From: Shewanella psychrophila
GTDB lineage: Bacteria; Pseudomonadota; Gammaproteobacteria; Enterobacterales; Shewanellaceae
NCBI RefSeq assembly: GCF_002005305.1
Contig: NZ_CP014782.1
Coordinates: forward strand, 5,952,001-6,016,000
DNA length: 64,000 nt
Direction of reading: 5' to 3'
Shown piece by piece: positions 54,263 to 63,061 of this stretch (positions within the stretch are counted from its first letter, which is position 1; every line of letters starts with the position of its first letter). Under the pieces are notes generated by a model. That model had not been told where the DNA came from, did not search any database, and worked only from the letters and a program-made list of their open reading frames with translations. The translations under genes were made by a program, and so were the position numbers.

Positions 54263-54784
54263 CTAACAATCAGTATCAACAAGATTATAAGTAGGTAAAG
54301 TGATCACATCATTAGTTTCTGATGCTTCCGTATAGTCTAAACGACAGTCACCATTTGGAGCTTTGCCTTTAGGTACGAACGTAATGGTAGACCCAGTAGA
54401 ACGAACCCCCCAATCTTCTGTAGCAACTGTACCAGCAGCTGTTATCTCTTCAAACTGCATATCCAATGCAATTTCAAGGTTTAAAATCGTTGTGGCCTCA
54501 GCACCAAAGCTCTTGATATAACCATAATCGAGTTCAATCGTCACCCCAGTAGCAAGCTCAACATCCTGATTGTTTTCAGTTTCAACACCTGCAATAGCGG
54601 CTTTAGAAAAAACAAGCGAGTTAGCCCCCTGCAGTGCAGCCTGCATACCGCTAAGGGTCGATTCTCTAGCATCTGACTGAAGGTTAATAAACTTAGGCGC
54701 TGCCGTAACCGCTAAAATACCTAAGATGATTATCACCACAACCAATTCAATTAAGGTAAAGCCTTGCTGTTTAATTTTATTCAT
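54263..54784 (-). CDS. mshA: MshA-type major pilin, third copy
   Basis: 173 codons from ATG 54784 (MNKIKQQGFTLIEL). Leader cleaved after Gly8. Shares with the two upstream pilins the tract ILGILAVTAAPKFINLQ, then DAREST and GANSLVFSKAAIAG. A C-terminal disulphide loop is bounded by GDCRLDYTE and VDTDC. It is separated from mshA2 by a strong terminator and 228 bases, so it needs its own promoter. Whether it is a main pilus subunit or an alternate is not visible in the sequence. Confidence 0.92.
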   Translation of the reverse strand: MNKIKQQGFTLIELVVVIIILGILAVTAAPKFINLQSDARESTLSGMQAALQGANSLVFSKAAIAGVETENNQDVELATGVTIELDYGYIKSFGAEATTILNLEIALDMQFEEITAAGTVATEDWGVRSTGSTITFVPKGKAPNGDCRLDYTEASETNDVITLPTYNLVDTDC

Positions 54785-54961
54785 ACCGCACACGCCTCTA
54801 GTTTACGCATCCATGCAATATCTATTAATTCTAGTCAAAGAATATCAAAGTTAACAATAAAGTAACATCATGAAAGTGATATGAATAGTTATTGGAGACA
54901 AATTATAGGGTTATCAGGCATAGCAATATGCTAGGTAGATTAGTTGTGCTTAGCCAAATTT

Positions 54962-55010
54962 CAACGGGCACAAAAAAGGCCTGCTTAGCAGACCTTTTTT
55001 GTGCCCGTTG
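54962..55010 (-). terminator. Very strong terminator after mshA2
   Basis: An 18-bp perfect stem (54962-54979 with 54993-55010), core GGGCACAAAAAAGG, with an inner CTGC/GCAG pair in the loop. It lies 3 bases beyond the mshA2 stop and works in either direction. Confidence 0.93.
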
Positions 55011-55012
55011 CA

Positions 55013-55513
55013 TTAACAAGCAAATGGATCGTCATTATTACCTGGGGTATATAGAGTATAAGTCGGTGCTGTATTGGTTGTAGCTTCAGTATACGTAAAA
55101 TGACACGTAGCAGCTGGAGCATTTATAGGACTTATCACTAAAGGACCAGACCCAGTAATAACCCATTCAGACAGATCAACATCCATAGCATTAGCAATAT
55201 CAGTGGAATTTGCTGGGATATAACCAAAAACTGTTTTTATTGGTGTAGCAGTACCAATATCAACACCATCAGTGTTACCAGTATTTGCAGCCCAAGCTGT
55301 ATCATCAGCTATACGCTCTTCACCTGCTATTGCAGCTTTAGAAAAAACTAAGCTATTTGACCCCTGTAATGCGCCTCTAAATCCATTAAGCGTAGACTCT
55401 CTCGCATCACCTTGTAAATTAATAAACTTAGGCGCTGCTGTTACAGCAAGAATACCCAAGATAATAATAACTACAACTAGTTCTATTAATGTAAAACCTT
55501 TCTGCTTTTTCAT
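55013..55513 (-). CDS. mshA: MshA-type major pilin, second copy
   Basis: 166 codons from ATG 55513 (MKKQKGFTLIELV), with GAGG 7 bases upstream. Leader of six residues. The N-terminal helix is identical in plan to its neighbours; the variable C-terminal part has the loop bounded by ATCHFTYTE and DDPFAC. The gap to mshA1 is only 11 bases, so it is read from the same transcript. A strong terminator stands right after its stop. Confidence 0.93.
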   Translation of the reverse strand: MKKQKGFTLIELVVVIIILGILAVTAAPKFINLQGDARESTLNGFRGALQGSNSLVFSKAAIAGEERIADDTAWAANTGNTDGVDIGTATPIKTVFGYIPANSTDIANAMDVDLSEWVITGSGPLVISPINAPAATCHFTYTEATTNTAPTYTLYTPGNNDDPFAC

Positions 55514-55524
55514 ATCTAATCCTC

Positions 55525-56040
55525 TTAACAACCAGTATCAACAATCACCATCGTTGGTAAGGTCGTCGATGTAGCTTCTGTATAAGTCAATTGACAAGTA
55601 TTATCACCATTAGGAGCGCCACGCTGGTATATGATCATAGTGCCGTCAGTCCCTGGAGTACCATCTTCAACAACGATCCAATCCTGAGTTCCATTTTGAG
55701 GGGTACCACCCTCAGCATCAAAACCGGCATCCATCCCCAATTCAAATTCTGACTCCTCTGCAGTCATATAACCGAATGTAGTTGATATATTGATCGGATC
55801 AGTATTAGTACCAATGTTTACATCTGTCGGGCCGGACTCAGACTCATCTCCAGCTAATGCTGCTTTAGCGAAAACTAAACTGTTTGCCCCCTGAATGGCT
55901 CCCTTCATACCTTGTAGTGAAGATTCACGCGCATCACCTTGCAAATTAATAAACTTAGGTGCTGCAGTAACTGCCAAAATACCTAGAATGATAATAACCA
56001 CCACTAATTCAATTAGCGTAAAACCATTTTGCTTTTTCAT
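55525..56040 (-). CDS. mshA: MshA-type major pilin, first copy
   Basis: 171 codons (MKKQNGFTLIELV). Leader of six residues, cleavage at Gly6-Phe7. The helix ILGILAVTAAPKFINLQ is shared with the other two pilins; the globular part is more acidic (EESEFELGMDAGFDAEGG) and ends with the loop from NTCQLTYTE to VDTGC. Being nearest mshB and first in the array it is the most likely principal pilin; this is an inference from order. Confidence 0.95.
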   Translation of the reverse strand: MKKQNGFTLIELVVVIIILGILAVTAAPKFINLQGDARESSLQGMKGAIQGANSLVFAKAALAGDESESGPTDVNIGTNTDPINISTTFGYMTAEESEFELGMDAGFDAEGGTPQNGTQDWIVVEDGTPGTDGTMIIYQRGAPNGDNTCQLTYTEATSTTLPTMVIVDTGC

Positions 56041-56138
56041 CTATCCACTACCTTATTTTACTCTTTGTCATCGCCACTTTAAGCAGCGAACATAAATTTG
56101 CTGTTAACTCTTTAACTCTTGTTACTATGCCCAATGCA

Positions 56139-56750
56139 CTAGTTAGTAAAGCTAACCACAGTACCAGTACCAGGGTTATAGGTGATCCCTTTACCCACAT
56201 CTAAATCTGGTGTCGGTGTAGGAACCCCAGTAGATTGATCTAACGCTAAAGACGCTACCTGATGATAAACACATAAATCGACACTAGTTACAATATCACC
56301 GTTAAGATCTGTGGCACTGCCACCGACGCCGTCTAAGAAGCGCACTGTGTAGCGCTGATTACGGGCATCATCAGTGTATTGAACATTGCGCGGTGCACTC
56401 TGTAGAATGCTATTAAATACTTGCTGACAACGATTATCATTCATAGCCGTTACGTCTGTGCCATTTGCACCAGTTCCTGTAGGGAAACCAAAGCGTGTAT
56501 CAAGTGATACACTCGTGCCATCTAAGATCACAGTACTGTTGTTACGACCATCGACTTCCCACTGTGCGCGAACAAAACCAACAGCGGTAGCCAGGCCACC
56601 AGCAACACCATCTAAGCTGGCATCTTCGGCGTCATCGGTGACATTGAGAAAACGTGGAATAGCAGTTGCGGCAAGCAAGCCAAGAATCACAATAACGATC
56701 ACAAGTTCTATTAAAGAGAAACCTTGCTGACGGTTTCGAGAGTTAGGCAT
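56139..56750 (-). CDS. mshB: MSHA minor pilin MshB
   Basis: 203 codons from ATG 56750 (MPNSRNRQQGFSL), preceded by an AAAGG site; the frame's extension to 56828 lacks one. Leader of ten residues ending RQQG|FSLIELVIVIVILG. The following AATAIPRFLNVTDDAEDASL and the pilin fold with GGLATAVGFVRAQWEVDG are MshB-like. It has two cysteines (RCQQVF and DLCVYHQ). It is a minor pilin near mshF and mshA. Confidence 0.93.
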   Translation of the reverse strand: MPNSRNRQQGFSLIELVIVIVILGLLAATAIPRFLNVTDDAEDASLDGVAGGLATAVGFVRAQWEVDGRNNSTVILDGTSVSLDTRFGFPTGTGANGTDVTAMNDNRCQQVFNSILQSAPRNVQYTDDARNQRYTVRFLDGVGGSATDLNGDIVTSVDLCVYHQVASLALDQSTGVPTPTPDLDVGKGITYNPGTGTVVSFTN

Positions 56751-56892
56751 AGTTCGACCTTTATTACATTGATCTTTCATTTGATATCTCATGTGATAGC
56801 TGACCTGCTTATTCATATAAGCCCCCATAGCATATTTTACAATTCTAACAGTTCGGTGAATTTTAGAAACCTATGAAACGCCTCTATTTTCT

Positions 56893-57414
56893 CTATTCTT
56901 TGTCATTCGTCAAAAATATAACGCGCCCAGAAGTCAGCTGATAACCAAGATGGTCGAAGTTATTAGCAATATAGATACAAACATCTCCCTCCTTACCAAG
57001 CAGTGATACAACTTGTTGTGACGCGGTATCTAAACCTAGTAGCTGATACCAAAGTTGTTCACAACCTGCAGAATCCAACTTGTTAGGTAATGGCCAGCCT
57101 CCAGTGCTCATTTTAACAAAATTCGTATCTGATGTATTTTGAGTGGAATTCTTATCTAGGCTCATTGAAACGCCAGTATCCCAATCCAACCTCATCTCTT
57201 TGGGTCTTCCTTGTGCTAGCCACTGCGCCTTGATCATACCCAACACATTTAACAAGCGAGTATGATCGATCCGTAGCCCCTGAGCTGCTATGTGATTCAC
57301 CGAACCAAAATACCTAAAGCCTAAAACACCTAGCAAGGCGAGCAGCAACACGATTGCTATCATCTTGCCAAATAGCTCCAATAACTCTCCATCGGCTTTC
57401 TGCTGGCTTAGCAT
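56893..57414 (-). CDS. mshF: MSHA biogenesis protein MshF
   Basis: 173 codons. One N-terminal membrane helix (about 17-34) without a prepilin leader; then a periplasmic part with INHIAAQGLRIDHTRLLN-like sequence (VNHIAAQGLRIDHTRLL) and two cysteines. MshF is encoded between mshG and mshB in MSHA loci, as here. Its role in assembly is unknown. A GGTGG ribosome site lies about 12 bases upstream, in sequence that is itself the decayed sixth unit of the 79-bp array. Confidence 0.88.
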   Translation of the reverse strand: MLSQQKADGELLELFGKMIAIVLLLALLGVLGFRYFGSVNHIAAQGLRIDHTRLLNVLGMIKAQWLAQGRPKEMRLDWDTGVSMSLDKNSTQNTSDTNFVKMSTGGWPLPNKLDSAGCEQLWYQLLGLDTASQQVVSLLGKEGDVCIYIANNFDHLGYQLTSGRVIFLTNDKE

Positions 57415-57442
57415 TAATTATTTTCCACCTTTATTTAGCATT

Positions 57443-57837
57443 TCCCACCATATGGCCAGGTAGATACCCGCTTTAATCTGACCAAAAAATCTACTTCCCG
57501 CCTTTAACGACGTTGAGCATATCCCACCATATGGCCAGGTAGATACCCGCTTTAATCTGACCAAAAAATCTACTTCCCGCCTTTAACGAGGTTGAGCATA
57601 TCCCACCATATGGCCAGGTAGATACCTGCTTTAATCTGACCAAAAAATCTACTTCCCGCCTTTAACGACGTTGAGCATATCCCACCATATGGCCAGGTAG
57701 ATACCCGCTTTAATCTGACCAAAAAATTTACTTCCCGCCTTTAACGACATTGAGCATATCCCACCATATGGCCAGGTAGATACCCGCTTTAATCTGACCA
57801 AAAAATCTACTTCCCGCCTTTAACGACGTTGAGCATA
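57443..57837 (-). repeat. 79-bp x 5 tandem array at the mshG 3' end
   Basis: Five 79-base units start at 57443, 57522, 57601, 57680 and 57759; the anchor ACCAAAAAA recurs at 57481, 57560, 57639, 57718 and 57797. Units differ at only a few bases. The last 31 bases (57807-57837) are the true mshG 3' end, and the block at 57807-57837 (last 10 codons and TAG) recurs 4 more times downstream. On the coding strand each unit reads an open tail ending MLNVVKGGK and stop. A decayed sixth copy lies at 57419-57449 before mshF. Confidence 0.97.
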
Positions 57838-59027
57838 TCCCACATTGGAAGGTAGATACCCAGAGCTAGTATCAATACGATACACGCAACAAAGCCAATC
57901 AAAATAGGTTCGAGTTTGGCCGTGAGGTTTTTAAGGTCGTAATCCACTTCACCCTCGTAAAAGTCTGCGGCATCATTAAGTAACTGGTCTATCTGACCCG
58001 TTTCTTCGCCAACAGCAACCATCTGTAACACGAGAGGTGTAAACAATTGACTATGATTCGATACCCGTAGCATGGAATCACCAGATTCTATGCCCCGGCG
58101 CATTGCGACGATTCGATCGTGCATGTAGGCGTTATCTACGGCATCGGCTACAAGGCTTAAGGCCTGCGTCATGGGGACACCAGCACTGAGCATCATGGAG
58201 AAGCTACGGCAGTACCTGGATAAGGTAGAACGCTCGATAATGCTACCGACGGCGGGAATATGTAGCTTCCACCTATCCCATTGCTTCTCACCTTTCTCTG
58301 TATTATGCCAATAGCGAATGCCGATAAAGGCCCCAACGGCACCGACCAGCATAGCCGGCCAATAATTTACAAATAGGCTAGATGTACCGATTAATAGCTT
58401 GGTGGCCCAAGGTAGATCGGCACCGAAACGTGAAAACATATCGGCAAACTTAGGGATCACCATGATGTTCAAGATCACCATGGCTATAGTGATGGCAATC
58501 AAGACAAATATTGGATAACGCATCGCGGCCTTAATCCGCCGACGAGTCTCCTGCTCGCGTTCAATATAACCCGCTAACTGCATAAAAGCGTCTTCGAGCT
58601 TACCTGTGTTCTCCCCTACGTGAACCATAGAGACAAACAGGGCATCAAACACATCAGGGTGATGATTCATTGCCGATGATAATGGACGCCCGGAGGTTAA
58701 CTGCTCAGAAATATCATCAAGGGCATCTCGCATACGCTGAGAATGAGTCGTTTCTGACAGGCCAGCTATGGCACGTAAAATAGGTATGCCGGAACGAGTC
58801 AAAGAGTACATCTGTCTGCTAAAAATCTGCAGTTCAGACAGGCTCACCCTCCCCCTAAAGAGTGAAGCAAGTGAGAAATCTTGCTTCTCCTTCGTCTCAT
58901 TGAGCTCTAGTGGAATAACCGAACGAGACATTAGCTGATCTGCAGCAGCACTCTCAGAGGTGGCATCTACCACCCCTGTAACTTGCTGTCCCTGGGCATC
59001 ACGCCCTCGGTATTTATAGATTGCCAT
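57807..59027 (-). CDS. mshG: MSHA pilus platform protein MshG (PilC/GspF family)
   Basis: 406 codons. Two GspF domains with about three membrane segments (near 170-190, 215-235 and 375-395); motifs SELQIFSRQMYSLTRSGIPI, HVGENTGKLEDAFMQLAGY and LVLQMVAVGEETGQIDQLLN mark the two repeats. It is the inner-membrane platform that the MshE ATPase acts on. The C-terminus GIYLPMWDMLNVVKGGK is copied, in varied form, in the array behind it. The start has a GGTGG site about 9 bases upstream. Confidence 0.96.
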   Translation of the reverse strand: MAIYKYRGRDAQGQQVTGVVDATSESAAADQLMSRSVIPLELNETKEKQDFSLASLFRGRVSLSELQIFSRQMYSLTRSGIPILRAIAGLSETTHSQRMRDALDDISEQLTSGRPLSSAMNHHPDVFDALFVSMVHVGENTGKLEDAFMQLAGYIEREQETRRRIKAAMRYPIFVLIAITIAMVILNIMVIPKFADMFSRFGADLPWATKLLIGTSSLFVNYWPAMLVGAVGAFIGIRYWHNTEKGEKQWDRWKLHIPAVGSIIERSTLSRYCRSFSMMLSAGVPMTQALSLVADAVDNAYMHDRIVAMRRGIESGDSMLRVSNHSQLFTPLVLQMVAVGEETGQIDQLLNDAADFYEGEVDYDLKNLTAKLEPILIGFVACIVLILALGIYLPMWDMLNVVKGGK

Positions 59028-59035
59028 TAATAATT

Positions 59036-59209
59036 GCCACCATGATTATTCAGATCATTTCTCACACTACTGATAAGGCTGCCACTGATATGTGCCACCA
59101 TTGTGATTCAGCTCATTACTTACATTACCGATAAGACTGCCACTGATATGTGCCACCATTGTGTTTCAGCTCATGACTTACATTACCGATAAGACTGCCA
59201 CTTTATTGA
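59036..59209 (-). repeat. 58-bp x 3 tandem array between mshE and mshG
   Basis: Units starting with GCCACCA at 59036, 59094 and 59152, exact 58-base steps. The second and third differ at 2-3 bases; the first is more diverged. It spans nearly the whole mshE-mshG gap. The GGTGGCA of each unit (minus strand) resembles the sequence just before the mshG start, so the units may derive from it. Confidence 0.92.
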
Positions 59210-60948
59210 GTGACCATATCTGCAGACAATGGAATTTGAGACTCGGTCACATCTTCAACCAGCTTAGCCACCTCTTCTATGGTAGTCATACCCTCAGCCA
59301 GATATTTAAGTGCAGATTCAGCTAAAGGAGTGAAATTAGGGCTATCTTTGGCCGCATGGGCAAAATCTTGTGGATTACCTGTCCTCATGGCCTCTATCAT
59401 AGGCTCATCTAATTCAAGGATTTCGAACACACCGATACGTCCACGGTAGCCACTGCCATTACAGCTCTGGCAACCTGAACCAATTTTGAATTTTGCCTGT
59501 GAGAAATCCAGGTGACTGACCGAGTTTAACCAAGCACTGTCTTGCACCGTTAACTCATAATCACCCGAGCAATTTTGGCATACTCGTCGCACTAACCTCT
59601 GAGCAATTATGACCCTTAACGCGCTCGCAACCAGATAACTTGCCGCCCCCATATCAAGCAGACGCAGCGCACTGGTTACCGCATCATTGGTGTGTAAGGT
59701 CGACAGCACGAAGTGTCCGGTTAAGGCGCCTCGAAGACCAATCTCAACCGTCTCCTGATCTCGCATCTCACCCACCATGATAATATCGGGATCTTGACGT
59801 AATGTAGTTCGCAGTACATGGGAAAAATCTAAGCCAATTTTATGATTGACCTGAACTTGGTTAATACGAGGCAGTTGATATTCTACCGGATCTTCTACCG
59901 TGATGATTTTTCTGTCTGCAGTGTTGAGCTCACTCAGTATTCCGTACAAAGTTGTAGTCTTACCGCTACCCGTTGGCCCGGTCACCAATAACATACCGTG
60001 AGGGCGCTTAATTTGCTTTCGAATTCTGGCTAATATCTCCGGTGGCATACCCGTTTCATTCAGAGTCAGTAAGCCTGCGGATTGATCAAGCAGACGCATC
60101 ACCACAGATTCACCGTGGTAGATAGGCATAGTCGACATACGAACATCGATCTGATGCCCTTTAATCTCCATATGAAAACGGCCATCCTGGGGCAGGCGCT
60201 TCTCAGAGATATCCAGGCCTGCCATCAGCTTTAGCCTCAATACCAGGGCCGCCGCAATACTGGCTTCTGGCAAGATATTCTCATGTAACTGACCATCGAT
60301 ACGCTGTCTGATGCGTAACACTTTCTCGCCTGGCTCAATGTGGATATCCGAGGCTCGCATCTGCACCGCATCTTCGAAGATAGACTGCAGCAGCTTTACG
60401 ACTGTAGTTTCATTATCACTGTCACCATCAGTTAGGCTGGCAAGATCGAACTGGTCATCGGCGGCATATTCCTCCTCGAGCTTACCCGCGATCTGTGCAA
60501 TCTCATCGGTACGTCTATAGAGATTATCGAAGGCGTCGAGCAGTTGACTCTCGGTCACCACGGCAATCTTCAATAACTTAGGCAGCAACTGCACTTCAAG
60601 GTTATCCATGGCCTGTAAGTCGGCCGGATCGCTCATGGCAACCAAGACACTATCACCATTATCTTCGACAACCAGAGCGCGATAGCGTCTCGCTTGAACT
60701 TCAGGCAGCAAGTTCACCACTTCTGTTGGTATAGGCCGCTTACTAATATCGATAAAAGGAATATTCAGCTGTTGGGAAAGGAAGCGTAGTAATTGCTCTT
60801 CGGAGATACTCTTAAGATCGATCAGTGTGCGGCCTAATTTCTTGCCACTATTTCTCTGTTCGGCTAATGCTTCCAGTAGCTTATCTTCACCAATGATCTG
60901 TTCCTGAACCAGGAGATCACCCAGACGCATCTTTAACTTCGGTTTCAC
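59203..60948 (-). CDS. mshE: MSHA pilus extension ATPase MshE
   Basis: 581 codons. The N-terminal MshEN domain has two c-di-GMP-binding repeats: RLGDLLVQEQIIGEDKLLEA at about 8-27, then RTLIDLKSISEEQLLRFLSQ at about 40-60, matching the published RLGxxLxxxG-type consensus. The ATPase domain has Walker A GPTGSGKTT, DPDIIMVGEMRD (Walker B), and a zinc-binding CQNC...CQSC. It drives pilin polymerisation from the cytoplasm and is likely switched by c-di-GMP. It overlaps mshN by 4 bases. Confidence 0.97.
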   Translation of the reverse strand: MKPKLKMRLGDLLVQEQIIGEDKLLEALAEQRNSGKKLGRTLIDLKSISEEQLLRFLSQQLNIPFIDISKRPIPTEVVNLLPEVQARRYRALVVEDNGDSVLVAMSDPADLQAMDNLEVQLLPKLLKIAVVTESQLLDAFDNLYRRTDEIAQIAGKLEEEYAADDQFDLASLTDGDSDNETTVVKLLQSIFEDAVQMRASDIHIEPGEKVLRIRQRIDGQLHENILPEASIAAALVLRLKLMAGLDISEKRLPQDGRFHMEIKGHQIDVRMSTMPIYHGESVVMRLLDQSAGLLTLNETGMPPEILARIRKQIKRPHGMLLVTGPTGSGKTTTLYGILSELNTADRKIITVEDPVEYQLPRINQVQVNHKIGLDFSHVLRTTLRQDPDIIMVGEMRDQETVEIGLRGALTGHFVLSTLHTNDAVTSALRLLDMGAASYLVASALRVIIAQRLVRRVCQNCSGDYELTVQDSAWLNSVSHLDFSQAKFKIGSGCQSCNGSGYRGRIGVFEILELDEPMIEAMRTGNPQDFAHAAKDSPNFTPLAESALKYLAEGMTTIEEVAKLVEDVTESQIPLSADMVTQ

Positions 60949-62153
60949 TCGCTCTCTCCTAACTGGACTAATCTATTTTCAATATATTCTCTCGCCTGCT
61001 TGGATAAACCGTCTGCTGACAAGGCATGCCTGTAGGCCTGTTTGGCTGGGTCATATTCTTGCTGTGAATCCAGGGCATAGCCTAGCCCCATCCACCACCT
61101 AGCCTGACCGGCCTCCAGACGTAATAATTTTCGGTAGCTTTCTTCGGCCAATGGATAGTTATCACTCTTCTGCGCCAAGCTAGATTGCATGGTCCATTTT
61201 TGCTTAGCCAGCAGGCTCTCATCCGAGATAAGCTCTAGACTAGACATGGCCAGCTTAATATCGCCAGAGGCTTGTTGTACTCTGGCAAGCAAGAAGGCGT
61301 AATCGTATTCTTCGGGGAAAAGTACTGTACCTTTTATCAGGATATCACTGGCTGAGTCGAGACGACCCTGACCATAGTACAGGGCTGCGAGCTGTCGCCT
61401 CGCCTTGTGCATCACGGGAGTTAGCGCCAATGCTTCGCTGTAGTAGACTATCGCATCACTGAGTAAGCCCTGATTTTCAGCTTCTGTGGCCAGTCGATAC
61501 CTTCTCTGAGCAAGCTGCTCATTGGAAATTTGTACCTCAGTAACAGCCATTGAGCTGGGCCTAGATCCAGCAGATGTTACTACAACAGGTATTGATTCGA
61601 CTGCTGTATCTGACTTAACTACTGAAGTCGCTACATGCGCTGCTGTCGGGGATATTACTGGGGCGATATCACTCTCGGTCTTTTGTAAACTTATAGCCTT
61701 AGGCGCTTCCGCTCCCTTCATCGAAGGCACCGAACTATCACTGGATGTAACCGTGTTAACTAAATCTGCTTCAACTTCATCGGAGGCGATCCTCTCGACA
61801 ACCTCATCTTCCATTGAAGCCTTAGGAATATCTACCAAACTGGCTTTAGATTGCTCAACTTGGGTATCAACCTCGCTACTCTGAACTTCTGTAGCTAAAA
61901 CAACCTCAAGCGCAGGGAGATTAGATAACGAAGCCAATGGAGAACTTGATGACATCTGCTGAACATTAGATAAAGCTTGCCAGCTATACACTATTCCGAA
62001 TAACAATAAAACCGAGACAATAGCGAGTAATATCCAAGGTAGCTTGGATACAGACTTACCTTGATATTGTATCGGGGCAACATTTAGATTTTCCAGGTCA
62101 TGGGATTGTTGACGTTTATCCAGATCCTTAAGCATTGAGTTGATAACACTCAT
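60945..62153 (-). CDS. mshN: MSHA biogenesis protein MshN (TPR)
   Basis: 402 codons. A short cytoplasmic start, one membrane helix at about residues 38-60 (LPWILLAIVSVLLLFGIVYS), a long Ser/Val/Thr-rich linker (about 70-210), then TPR repeats (about 212-395, e.g. AENQGLLSDAIVYYSEALAL and ARRQLAALYYGQGRLDSASD). It is a bitopic inner-membrane protein with periplasmic TPRs that should contact other Msh components. It overlaps mshM by 4 bases and mshE by 4 bases. Confidence 0.93.
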   Translation of the reverse strand: MSVINSMLKDLDKRQQSHDLENLNVAPIQYQGKSVSKLPWILLAIVSVLLLFGIVYSWQALSNVQQMSSSSPLASLSNLPALEVVLATEVQSSEVDTQVEQSKASLVDIPKASMEDEVVERIASDEVEADLVNTVTSSDSSVPSMKGAEAPKAISLQKTESDIAPVISPTAAHVATSVVKSDTAVESIPVVVTSAGSRPSSMAVTEVQISNEQLAQRRYRLATEAENQGLLSDAIVYYSEALALTPVMHKARRQLAALYYGQGRLDSASDILIKGTVLFPEEYDYAFLLARVQQASGDIKLAMSSLELISDESLLAKQKWTMQSSLAQKSDNYPLAEESYRKLLRLEAGQARWWMGLGYALDSQQEYDPAKQAYRHALSADGLSKQAREYIENRLVQLGESE

Positions 62154-63058
62154 ACACTGGCTCCATAAAATAGGTGTATTCCTAGCCCGCTAGTCACAGA
62201 TATTAGGCTTAAGCCCATAAACCAAAACCATCTCGTCCTATAACTAAGTTTAGTATCTTGGGTATCAATGATGGCACCTTTCACATGGCGGTATTCAACT
62301 CGCTCAGCTCCCTCACCAAAACTCAATAACAAAGACTTGTGAGCTAAAATATTGATCAATCTAGGGATCCCTTTCGATGCACGGGCCAACACTCGTGTAT
62401 CTCTATGGCCAAAAAGCGACTGACCCACACTACCCGCTATGGATAGCCTGTGCTGAACATAGGCATCGGCCTCATCCAACGTCAAGGGGCGCAGGCAGTA
62501 ACTGAAGGTAATCCTCTGTCTTAACTGCCTGAAACTATGCTGGTTTAACCTTTCATCTAGCTCAGGTTGAGCAAACAGCACCACTTGTAGTAACTTGCGA
62601 CTCTCGGTCTCTAAGTTTGTGAACAGACGTAAAGCTTCCAGGCTCTCATCGGGAAGAGCTTGGGCCTCGTCCAGAACCAATACGATTGAATGGCCATGGG
62701 CACAAAGTGCAAGCAGTTGCTGCTGTATAAGCCCCGTCAGCTGCATCTGATCGATATCGGCGGAATATTTAAGCCCAAGTTCCAATGCAACGGCCCAACG
62801 TAATTCCGCCGGAGATAGATAGGGATTTGGAAGGTAAGCACAATGAAAGCGCTGCGGTAATTCGTTAATGAGCTTACGACAAATGAGGGTTTTACCCGTA
62901 CCGACCTCACCAGTCACCTTGATAAAGCCTTCGCCCGTCTGCAATGCAGTCTGTAATACCTGCAACGCCTCGACATGAGGCGCGAGTCCAAAGAAAAACT
63001 CGGTATTTGGGGTAAGTGAGAAAGGCGTTTCCGCTAACCCAAAATGTTGCAGGTACAA
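62150..63058 (-). CDS. mshM: MSHA biogenesis protein MshM (AAA ATPase)
   Basis: 302 codons. ExeA-like AAA ATPase: Walker A TGEVGTGKT at about 49-57, Walker B VLVLDEAQALP, and a sensor tract in LRQRITFSYCLRPL. Near the C-terminus a membrane helix (WFWFMGLSLISVTSGLGIHL). It may help place the secretin MshL through the wall, by analogy with ExeA. Its stop is 3 bases from the end of mshL; it overlaps mshN by ATGA. Confidence 0.94.
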   Translation of the reverse strand: MYLQHFGLAETPFSLTPNTEFFFGLAPHVEALQVLQTALQTGEGFIKVTGEVGTGKTLICRKLINELPQRFHCAYLPNPYLSPAELRWAVALELGLKYSADIDQMQLTGLIQQQLLALCAHGHSIVLVLDEAQALPDESLEALRLFTNLETESRKLLQVVLFAQPELDERLNQHSFRQLRQRITFSYCLRPLTLDEADAYVQHRLSIAGSVGQSLFGHRDTRVLARASKGIPRLINILAHKSLLLSFGEGAERVEYRHVKGAIIDTQDTKLSYRTRWFWFMGLSLISVTSGLGIHLFYGASV

Positions 63059-63061
63059 AAT

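Noticed and set aside
57443..57837. Possible CRISPR array
   Set aside because: The 79-bp units are contiguous copies without unique spacers, contain coding sequence of mshG, and no cas genes are present.
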